The notes under the pieces were generated by a model, which saw only the letters and a program-made list of their open reading frames with translations, did no database searches and had not been told where the DNA came from. A stretch of 64,000 nt of DNA from an uncultured Lachnospiraceae bacterium (GTDB lineage Bacteria; Bacillota; Clostridia; Lachnospirales; Lachnospiraceae). Positions 52,537 through 59,419 of this stretch are shown in pieces. The stretch is taken from NCBI GenBank assembly GCA_934343915.1, contig CAKRIL010000008.1, positions 22,747 through 86,746 of the forward strand, written 5' to 3'. Both the position numbers and the translations under genes were made by a program. Numbering within the stretch: position 1 is the stretch's first letter; each line of letters starts with the position of its first letter.

Positions 52537-52544
52537 TATATAAT
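52516..52544 (+). promoter_or_regulatory. Predicted promoter of the HTH/TPR regulator
   Basis: TTGTAA, exactly 17 nt, TATAAT, 35 nt ahead of the regulator ATG. Confidence 0.7.
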
Positions 52545-52578
52545 AAAAATTATATTCACAAATGGAGAGCAGGTCGAT

Positions 52579-54387
52579 ATGGAAAGTAAAAGCAGTTATC
52601 TTAGCACGATGGTAAAAAATGCCAGGAAAAAGAGAAATTTAAATGCGGAACAGGTATATTCCGGCATATGCAGTGAAGCCACATATGCCCGATTTGAGGG
52701 CGGAGATTTTAATGTAAATATCCATATCAGGGGGGCAATTATGCAAAGGCTAGGAATTAACGAGTCACGCGGCGGTATATGTATAAACGCGAGAGAGTAT
52801 GCGGAGCTTGATGACAGGGAGCATCTGCTTGAATATATAGGTATGGGGAAATACAGGCTTGCAGAAGAAAAATTGAATAAATATAAGAATACTTATAGCA
52901 TGAAAAATCGTATGAACAGACAGTTTGCAGATTATGTTCAGGCAAGATTGGAATACATAGATGGTAATAAGAAAAAATCTCTTGAACTTTATGAGAGTGC
53001 AATAAAATATACAATGTCTCAATATGAGACATGCGAGAGCATTGTATGTATATCAGTGTATGAGGCATATATAATATGTGAAATAGCGGTACTCTTAGCG
53101 GAGTTGGGAGACAAAAAAAGAGCAGAAAAAATATATATGAAGATTATAAGGGCTTGTCAGGAAGGCGATATGGACAGGTGGATAAAATGCAGGATATATC
53201 CTAAGGCGGCGAGTGGTATTTTGAGAATAACAAATCTTTGTATGGATGACATAAACAACCTTGAAAAACTTTTTGATATATGTGATGGTGCCATTGAGAG
53301 TCTTAGAAAGACAGGAAGAATATACTTCCTAAGGGAACTTTTGACATACCGAAATAGATTATGTATATATTTGCGTAAAGATACGGAAAACGAATACAAT
53401 GAATTTTTGGAATGTCTTGATAATTTGTATTCAAAGTATAATATCAGAGAACATGACTATGAATGGTATCCTTACTATATAAATGATATATTTTATCCCG
53501 TAGAAAAGGTTATAAATGAAAGGCGTATAGCGTGTGGCATTACAGTTGAAGAATTGGCGGGAACAGAGCTTGATGTTGGAACTGTGAGCAGAATAATCAA
53601 TGGAAAGAATATGCCAAGGAGAAGTACAATAGATATATTGTTTAAAAGGTTAGGAATGGAAGGACTGCAGTACTGTGATACAATAGTTTCTGATGATGCA
53701 AAAGTACATGAGTTGTGGGAAAAATTTTGCAGAAATCTTATGGATATGGATTTCCTAAATATGGAAGAAAACCATATGAGATTAAAAAAATGCCTTGATT
53801 TATCAATTTCGTTTAATTATATGGCACTAGAATGTATGAATTTGAGGGCTGAACTTTTACAGAAAAAAATCAGTGTTAATGAGGCAATAGAAAAATATAA
53901 AACTCTTTTACCCATGTCAGTACCGAAAATAAAAAATATAAAATATTTATTTACAGTGGAGCAGAATGTTCTTGATGCATACACTGATTTATTAGAGAAT
54001 ATGGATAGTTCCGATTGTATAGACATAACAGAAGCCCGATATAAAAATTATTCTGACAATATAGTAGAAAGAAAAAGAACAGTTGAATATTTGGAACAGA
54101 CTATTTCCAGATATTCAAGTTATTTAGGTAATGTGGGAAGGTATGACGAGTCAACGAAGTTATCACAGGAAGGAATAATAATGAGTTTAGGCTGTATGAG
54201 GGTGAGAACAATGAGAAGATTTACTTTTGACATTGCATGGAACCATGCACAACAGAATAAACTTACAGATGAAGATATTAAGATGTGCAGGTGTTCATAT
54301 TTGTGTGCATGGTTCGCAAATAATATTGATAGAATGAAGTTTTATAAGGAGTCACTAGATGGATTTATTAATATGATAGAAATGTAA
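52579..54387 (+). CDS. Regulator with two HTH segments and TPR-like middle (RRNPP-like candidate)
   Basis: 602 residues from ATG 52579. Residues 8-60 form an XRE-like HTH (LSTMVKNARKKRNLNAEQVYSGICSEATYARFEGG), and a second HTH-like segment lies near 308-360 (INERRIACGITVEELAGTELDVGTVSRIINGK). The rest is all-helical with TPR-like pairs (KYRLAEEKLNKYKN; KKSLELYESAIKYT; KRAEKIYMKIIRAC). The fold plan recalls peptide-responsive RRNPP regulators, but two HTHs and 602 residues exceed the usual 300. Codon use is far more AT-rich than neighbours. A 51-aa secreted-peptide gene lies convergent just downstream, supporting a pheromone receptor role; ligand and targets are inferred. Confidence 0.72.
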   Translation: MESKSSYLSTMVKNARKKRNLNAEQVYSGICSEATYARFEGGDFNVNIHIRGAIMQRLGINESRGGICINAREYAELDDREHLLEYIGMGKYRLAEEKLNKYKNTYSMKNRMNRQFADYVQARLEYIDGNKKKSLELYESAIKYTMSQYETCESIVCISVYEAYIICEIAVLLAELGDKKRAEKIYMKIIRACQEGDMDRWIKCRIYPKAASGILRITNLCMDDINNLEKLFDICDGAIESLRKTGRIYFLRELLTYRNRLCIYLRKDTENEYNEFLECLDNLYSKYNIREHDYEWYPYYINDIFYPVEKVINERRIACGITVEELAGTELDVGTVSRIINGKNMPRRSTIDILFKRLGMEGLQYCDTIVSDDAKVHELWEKFCRNLMDMDFLNMEENHMRLKKCLDLSISFNYMALECMNLRAELLQKKISVNEAIEKYKTLLPMSVPKIKNIKYLFTVEQNVLDAYTDLLENMDSSDCIDITEARYKNYSDNIVERKRTVEYLEQTISRYSSYLGNVGRYDESTKLSQEGIIMSLGCMRVRTMRRFTFDIAWNHAQQNKLTDEDIKMCRCSYLCAWFANNIDRMKFYKESLDGFINMIEM

Positions 54388-54415
54388 GTATCATAATCTA
54401 ATGTTTATAAATCGT

Positions 54416-54571
54416 TCAATAGTTATAGTTATTGTCTGAATGGTCATTTGAATATAATGATATAGAATTATCATTGATGTTGTTTTTTATATCTAAATGC
54501 AGTATTGGAAGTAGAATGGTAGAGATTAATAAAATAGATAATATAGTACATAATTTTTTTTTGTTTTTCAT
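54416..54571 (-). CDS. Putative secreted peptide-pheromone precursor, 51 aa
   Basis: Minus-strand ORF found by reading the gap after the regulator. It begins with five residues MKNKK plus another Lys, then a hydrophobic core CTILSILLISTILLPIL, i.e. a short signal peptide, and ends in a polar tail (YSNDHSDNNYNY). The ATG has AAAAGGAAAA about 10 nt upstream and a TATAAT box at 54617-54622. Size and layout match PapR/Shp-type precursors encoded beside their receptors. It lies 28 nt from the convergent regulator. Mature peptide sequence cannot be predicted. Confidence 0.6.
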   Translation of the reverse strand: MKNKKKLCTILSILLISTILLPILHLDIKNNINDNSISLYSNDHSDNNYNY

Positions 54572-54616
54572 AAATATATTTTCCTTTTAAGTATTTCTAT
54601 TTTATGATAAGTTAAT

Positions 54617-54622
54617 ATTATA
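54617..54622 (-). promoter_or_regulatory. -10 box of the peptide gene
   Basis: TATAAT on the minus strand, about 45 nt upstream of the peptide ATG; a convincing -35 box is absent and the expected -35/spacer zone is filled by the left arm of the 54628-54694 inverted repeat. Confidence 0.45.
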
Positions 54623-54627
54623 AGGAT

Positions 54628-54694
54628 TACCATGGCATAATTGTAATTTTTATAAAAGTCGAAATATTTAGAAAATTACAATTGTGCCATGGTA
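54628..54694. repeat. Inverted repeat with 23-bp arms between peptide and hydrolase genes
   Basis: Arms 54628-54650 and 54672-54694 are complementary at 22 of 23 positions (the remaining pair is G-T); the spacer is 21 nt. Each arm contains CCATGG and ATTGTAA (or TTACAAT). The repeat lies between two divergent transcription units, so it is a natural shared operator; as RNA it would form a very stable hairpin. The remainder of 54388-54758 holds the peptide gene and AT-rich flanks. Confidence 0.9.
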
Positions 54695-54758
54695 TGTTTG
54701 ATTTTTTAATGTTAAGATGACTTTGTAATAAAATATTTTTTGCAAAGGAGAAAGAAAT

Positions 54759-56120
54759 ATGATAACATTAAGGAAAGCGGTAGCGATAGTTTTGGGAATT
54801 GGAATGATAAGCGCAGTGTTTCCTGCAGTTGTGATGGCAGGAGATAAGGATTTGAGTGAGGTTAGCAGTGCCGGTGAAGCAGAAGTAACAGAAGACATAA
54901 TTTATGATGATGGATATGAAATTACTATAAAAAATGGAAACATTGTTGAGGTGTTTTACGATGGAAAGGTTTTGTTTACAGCAGAATATGATGATGCAGG
55001 AAACAGAATCATGAAGAATGGTACAGTAAATAGCACTTTTACATATGAAGAAGGATATCTGATTGCTGAAAATAGAGATGGAAGAAACATTGAGTATTTT
55101 TATGAAGAAAAAAGCAATGGTGCAAAAGAGTGTATTGCATTTCTGACAGATGATGAAAAGTATTATTTAAACAGGGATGAATATGGAAAAATAACAGGTA
55201 TATCGGATAGTGATAACAACGAAATTGCAAGATATTGTTATGCAGGTATTCATATTGAAGATGTGCTCAGATATACTGAAGGCAGTTGGGTTAAAGATGA
55301 GACAGATGACTTCATAGGAAATTATAATAAAATTCGTCTGTATGGAGACTATCAGGATGAGGAAACAGGCTGGTACTATTCCGCAGGACTGTATACTGAT
55401 GCTTTAAGAGGTGTTGTAATCGGTCTGAATGACGATGCTGTTGATGCTTACAATCCGTTTTATAATAAGGATGGCATAAGTCTTTTATCAACATATTATG
55501 AGGATATAGATTTTGCAGCCGATGAATGGGCGACTGCTTTAATGGATAATTCAAATTTTGTTGTGCAAAAGACACCTGATGATGTGAGCAGTATGTCACT
55601 TGTAGAAAGGATTGCAAGGACGATATATGGTGAGAACACAAGTTATACTACTGACCAGGATGCCATAGCCTGGGTGATGTTGAACAGGCATCATCAATGG
55701 AGTCAGACCTTAGAGCAGGTGGTTGTTCCTGGACAGTTTAGTGCATTATGCAAGCGAGAAGATGGAAAATTAGGAGAAGCGTTTGGAGCAATAAATAATA
55801 GCTTGGCATGGAAGAATGCGGTTTATCTGGCCTGCCTGATGCTGACGGACAGCTCGGAGGATGCTTGGAATCACATTGTACCGAGACCGTATGGAATAAG
55901 CACTCAGCTATACTTTGTATCAGCACACAGTAAAATTGAAGGTAAAAAAATTACGGATGTAAGCGGAGGAGTCCGTTTTGTGGACGACAAAGGAAATGTG
56001 AGCTTTATATGTGACATAAGCATGGCAGGGATGGGAACATACAGCAGTGCGGCTGAACTGGAACAGGCATATATAAATGCCGGCAGACCATGGGTAAATG
56101 TATTTTTTAACAAGAAATAG
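54759..56120 (+). CDS. Secreted protein with YD-repeat-like region and SleB-like cell wall hydrolase domain
   Basis: 453 residues with a clear signal peptide (1-28, cleavage near VVMAGD). Residues 45-180 show RHS/YD-like beta units (GNIVEVFYDGKVLFTAEYDDAGNRI; FTYEEGYLIAENRDGRNIEYFY; YYLNRDEYGKITGI). The C-terminal 170 residues match the Hydrolase_2/SleB fold: VERIARTIYGENT with the likely catalytic Glu, AIAWVMLNRHHQWS, VVVPGQFSALC and W-NAV. It probably cuts peptidoglycan (SleB is a lytic transglycosylase). SD AAGGAG. Same AT-rich composition as the regulator; probably its target. Co-transcribed with the lipoprotein gene. Confidence 0.75.
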   Translation: MITLRKAVAIVLGIGMISAVFPAVVMAGDKDLSEVSSAGEAEVTEDIIYDDGYEITIKNGNIVEVFYDGKVLFTAEYDDAGNRIMKNGTVNSTFTYEEGYLIAENRDGRNIEYFYEEKSNGAKECIAFLTDDEKYYLNRDEYGKITGISDSDNNEIARYCYAGIHIEDVLRYTEGSWVKDETDDFIGNYNKIRLYGDYQDEETGWYYSAGLYTDALRGVVIGLNDDAVDAYNPFYNKDGISLLSTYYEDIDFAADEWATALMDNSNFVVQKTPDDVSSMSLVERIARTIYGENTSYTTDQDAIAWVMLNRHHQWSQTLEQVVVPGQFSALCKREDGKLGEAFGAINNSLAWKNAVYLACLMLTDSSEDAWNHIVPRPYGISTQLYFVSAHSKIEGKKITDVSGGVRFVDDKGNVSFICDISMAGMGTYSSAAELEQAYINAGRPWVNVFFNKK

Positions 56121-56134
56121 GAGGGGAGCAGGAA

Positions 56135-57799
56135 TTGAAAAGGGCATTATGGGTTGTGGCGGTTGTGTTTTCCCTGATGCAGTGTACAGGGTGTAACGGG
56201 ACAGACAGTGTTGATAACAGTAAATTAGGTTCGCTTTTTAGACATATCAGCACACTTTTGGTACAACATATCGAACAAAAGGAAATGAGAAGCAATGTCT
56301 GCTCTGAAATTTCATCGGCATATAATTATATCGGTTCCGGTTGGGGACTTGACAGACTTAACAGACCGATACCATTTGAGGAAATAGAAGATACATTAAA
56401 AAAATATTGTATAGAAAATTATGATTTGGGTGAGTATGAGTCCTGGAGACAGCCATCAGATATTGAGGCTGAGGGAGGAATAACCTGGTGTGCGTTTATT
56501 ACAAATTGCCGCCATAACCATGTGGCAGAGCGCGATATTGATGCTGATGGGGAGGACGAGATAATTGTTTATTGCCATGATGCCGGCGGTGGTGAATCAT
56601 GGGGACGTTTTGCATTTTATGATAATGAGAGAAATAAGTGGACACATTTTTTCCCGAGTGATGAAAATGAAAAGTTTTATGATGTTTGTATACCGGATGA
56701 ACAGAAGGCATGGATTAGACAAAGTCTGGAAAAGACGAAGCTTAATGCTGCAGAAAGGGCAAAGCTTGAGGATGCGATAACATATATGTCGTTTAGCAGT
56801 ATGACTGTATTGGAGGATGGAAGCATACTGGTTTGCGTCAATGGAAGTAATGGCAGAGAGCCGTATGATGAGAGCCTTGCTGAGTCAAAAATAGTGCTTG
56901 AGTACAGATGGTCAGAGGAAACGGAGGAATTTGAACTTTTAAATTATGCAATGTGTGTGAGCGGAGAAGATATTTTTGCCTGTTCAGATATGGAGTTCTA
57001 TGAAAAGGTAGTGGAAGTAACATCAGTGCTTAGGGGCAAATATCAAGAATACACTGACTGGGTTAATGAAAGCCTGCTAATTGACAGAGAACAGTATGAG
57101 CAGATATTTTATCACAGTTTCTCGGCTAAGAATATACCATCGATGGAAGCTTCTGAAGATATTCTTATGAGGTATGCCGTAGACAATTATGGCTTGGAGG
57201 AGGGTTCAGCTCCACCGGCAGGTGAGGTATACGAACTATATCCGCAGTTGTATTATACAGACTGTCGTTATAACTCTGTTCATGAGTATGATATTGATAA
57301 GGACGGCACTGTTGAGACGATTCTTGGTGGAAGCGATGGGAGCGGCTCTAGTATGTGGGCTTATCTTGCATTTTATGACGATGAAAAAGCTGAATGGATA
57401 CATCTTATACCGAACAATATACAGGAAAAGGATTATCATATCCGAGTGCCTGACGAACAGCGGGAGTGGATTAAACAGAGCCTGAAGCAAAAATATCTTG
57501 ATGATGAAAAAAAAGCAAAGCTTGAAGCGGGTTTAATGTATATGGATTGCATAAGTCCGACTTTGATGGATGACGGGAGCATACTGGTTAAATTTTATGG
57601 CAGAAATGACTGCGAACCATATGAGAAGGAATATATTGAATTAGAAGTAATTTTGCAGTACAGATGGTCAGAAGAGCTTGAGAATTTTGAGCTTGTCAAT
57701 TATGCATTATTTGAGGAGAAGGATAACATTTTTGCATGTTCCGACATTGATTTTATAAGAAATTTGTCAGCTATTATTAACAATGAAGATGAAAAATAA
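56135..57799 (+). CDS. Lipoprotein with internally duplicated domain
   Basis: 554 residues from TTG 56135; its SD AGGAGGGG overlaps the hydrolase stop, so translation is coupled. The N-terminus has a lipoprotein-like signal with CTGC|N lipobox. The mature part holds two homologous copies (about 55-300 and 325-554): RDIDADGEDEIIV / YDIDKDGTVETIL, FAFYDNERNKWTHFFP / LAFYDDEKAEWIHLIP, IPDEQKAWIRQSL / VPDEQREWIKQSL, LEYRWSEETEEFELLNYA / LQYRWSEELENFELVNYA. The DxDxDG motif suggests calcium loops. I do not recognise the family. As an anchored partner of a secreted hydrolase it might protect or position it; this is a guess. Confidence 0.75.
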   Translation: MKRALWVVAVVFSLMQCTGCNGTDSVDNSKLGSLFRHISTLLVQHIEQKEMRSNVCSEISSAYNYIGSGWGLDRLNRPIPFEEIEDTLKKYCIENYDLGEYESWRQPSDIEAEGGITWCAFITNCRHNHVAERDIDADGEDEIIVYCHDAGGGESWGRFAFYDNERNKWTHFFPSDENEKFYDVCIPDEQKAWIRQSLEKTKLNAAERAKLEDAITYMSFSSMTVLEDGSILVCVNGSNGREPYDESLAESKIVLEYRWSEETEEFELLNYAMCVSGEDIFACSDMEFYEKVVEVTSVLRGKYQEYTDWVNESLLIDREQYEQIFYHSFSAKNIPSMEASEDILMRYAVDNYGLEEGSAPPAGEVYELYPQLYYTDCRYNSVHEYDIDKDGTVETILGGSDGSGSSMWAYLAFYDDEKAEWIHLIPNNIQEKDYHIRVPDEQREWIKQSLKQKYLDDEKKAKLEAGLMYMDCISPTLMDDGSILVKFYGRNDCEPYEKEYIELEVILQYRWSEELENFELVNYALFEEKDNIFACSDIDFIRNLSAIINNEDEK

Positions 57800-57801
57800 G
57801 C

Positions 57802-57829
57802 TTGACAAATTACTCTGTTGTGATAAGAT
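57802..57829 (+). promoter_or_regulatory. Promoter of the pheS T-box leader
   Basis: TTGACA, 16 nt, TAAGAT, starting 3 nt after the lipoprotein stop codon. Confidence 0.6.
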
Positions 57830-57835
57830 TTAATA

Positions 57836-58182
57836 AATTGTTGGATATTTCAGCTTACAGGCTTTGTATGTTCAATAATATGATTTGTAAATGGCATAAT
57901 AAAAAGGCTGTGAAGACGAAGATTATACATTGTGATATGAGTGATGTATGATGTAGTAGGCAGATATATTTCCGACAGAGAGAGCAGGTCATTGGCTGGA
58001 AGCCCGCTTCAGGTTCAGGTATCTGTTAAAGTTCCCGTTGGAGCTGCATTCCTGAAGGGATTACATGTAGGGAGTGACGTACATGCACGTTACGCATTAA
58101 TTGAGTGCCCGGTCAGCCGGGAATCAGGGTGGTACCGCGAGATTAAACCTCGTCCCTCAGCAATGAGGGGCGGGGCCTTTTT
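57836..58182 (+). ncRNA. T-box riboswitch, phenylalanine-specific
   Basis: Carries the T-box sequence AGGGTGGTACCGCGA at 58126-58140 followed by a terminator. Stem I shows the AGTA element (GATGTAGTAGGCAG) and a 3' side AAAGTTCCCGTTGGAGCTGC with TTC as the likely phenylalanine specifier. It precedes pheS-pheT. The apparent open frame across this leader is not a gene. Confidence 0.92.
58148..58182 (+). terminator. T-box terminator of pheST
   Basis: CCTCGTCCCTCA pairs with TGAGGGGCGGGG (two G-U pairs), loop GCAA, then CCTTTTT. Confidence 0.88.
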
Positions 58183-58350
58183 AGTGTATAAATCAGTCTC
58201 AAAGCATAAGCAGATGTATGCTTGCATACACATTTGCTTATGCTTTAGAGACGATAACGGAAATGAGCAAGCAGGCTGATAAGCCGGATTGCGAATTTCC
58301 GTCGGATTGCGGGAATGCGGAGCATGGAGCAATTCGGATTTATACACTAA
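58181..58350. mobile_element. 170-bp element with terminal inverted repeats (MITE-like)
   Basis: Perfect 14-bp ends TTAGTGTATAAATC (58181-58194) and its complement (58337-58350). Inside are three further hairpins: a long one at 58196-58252 (AAGCATAAGCA / TGCTTATGCTTT), one at 58258-58302 (CGGAAAT...ATTTCCG around GGCT-GATA-AGCC), and TCGGATTGC / GCAATTCGGA near 58303-58338. If the true ends are GTGTATAAATC, each is flanked by TA, the duplication made by IS630/mariner-type elements. It has no coding capacity I can support. It interrupts the leader between the T-box terminator and pheS and would be part of the mRNA. Confidence 0.6.
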
Positions 58351-58377
58351 TTTAAAGAAAAGAAAAGGAGAAAAGAC

Positions 58378-59397
58378 ATGTTTAATGCAGATGATTTGAA
58401 GAAGAAATTCTTAAATGACATTGAGACAGCCAAGTCAGAGAGCCAGCTTTCTGAGGTGTGGAAGACATACCTTAGCAAGAACGGTTCTGTACAGGGACTC
58501 ATGAACGGAATCAAAGAGGTTGCCAAGGAAGAGAAGAAGGCATACGGACAGTTCGTTAATGATGTTAAGAGCTGGGTACAGGAAAAGTATGATGAGAAGA
58601 AGGCAGAGATAGAGGCTCTTGAGTTACAGCAGAAGTATGAGAGAGAGACACTGGATGTAACTGTTCCGGTAAAGACACGTCCTATGGGAAATCTTCATCC
58701 GCTCACAGCCGTAAAGTATGAGATGATTAATGTGTTCGCAGGAATGGGCTTTGAGATATTCGAGGGACCTGAGATAGAGGATGATGACCATAACTTCACA
58801 AGACTTAATGTGCTTAAGGATCATCCGTCAAGAGACATGCAGGATACATTCTGGCTCACGGATGACCTTCTCCTTCGTACACATACATCACCGGGACAGA
58901 TTCGTACCATGGATGCTAAGAAGCCTCCTATCAAGGTGCTTGTACCGGGTAAGGTATTCCGTTCTGATTCTGATGCTACTCATTCACCGATGTTCAGCCA
59001 GATGGAGGGACTTGTTGTTGATAAGCATATAACACTCTGCGACCTTCAGGGTATGCTTGATGAGTTCGTCAAGAAGCTTTTTACGGGGGATGTAAAGACA
59101 AGACTTCGTCCGTCATATTTTCCATTCACGGAACCATCGGTTGAGGTTGATGTAAGCTGCTTTAAGTGCGGCGGCTGCGGCTGTTCATTGTGCAAGGGAA
59201 CAGGCTGGATAGAGGTACTCGGAGGTGGTATTGTCAATAAGAAGGTTCTTGAAAATTGCGGAATTGACTCAGAGGAGTATTCGGGACTTGCTTTCGGTAT
59301 CGGTATTGAGCGTATAGCGATGCTTAAGTACGGTATCAATCATATGGGTAAGCTCTTTGAGAATGATATTGAGTTCTTGAAGCAGTTCAAGGCATAA
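58378..59397 (+). CDS. pheS: Phenylalanyl-tRNA synthetase alpha subunit
   Basis: 339 residues, class II catalytic subunit. N-terminal coiled-coil (1-85), then HPLTAVKYEMINVFAGMGFEIFEGPEIEDDDHNF, DTFWLTDDLLLRTHTSPGQIR, SPMFSQMEGLVVDK, FPFTEPSVEVDVSC and GLAFGIGIERIAMLKYG. A CxxC pair (CFKCGGCGCSLCKGTGW) in motif 3 region may bind zinc. AAAAGGAG upstream. The mRNA leader contains the T-box and the inverted-repeat element. Confidence 0.97.
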   Translation: MFNADDLKKKFLNDIETAKSESQLSEVWKTYLSKNGSVQGLMNGIKEVAKEEKKAYGQFVNDVKSWVQEKYDEKKAEIEALELQQKYERETLDVTVPVKTRPMGNLHPLTAVKYEMINVFAGMGFEIFEGPEIEDDDHNFTRLNVLKDHPSRDMQDTFWLTDDLLLRTHTSPGQIRTMDAKKPPIKVLVPGKVFRSDSDATHSPMFSQMEGLVVDKHITLCDLQGMLDEFVKKLFTGDVKTRLRPSYFPFTEPSVEVDVSCFKCGGCGCSLCKGTGWIEVLGGGIVNKKVLENCGIDSEEYSGLAFGIGIERIAMLKYGINHMGKLFENDIEFLKQFKA

Positions 59398-59419
59398 CAG
59401 TCGGAAAAGGAGATTAGAT

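Noticed and set aside
57941..58279. 112-codon frame after the lipoprotein gene
   Set aside because: It lies across the pheS T-box leader, its terminator and the inverted-repeat element; the RNA features explain the sequence.
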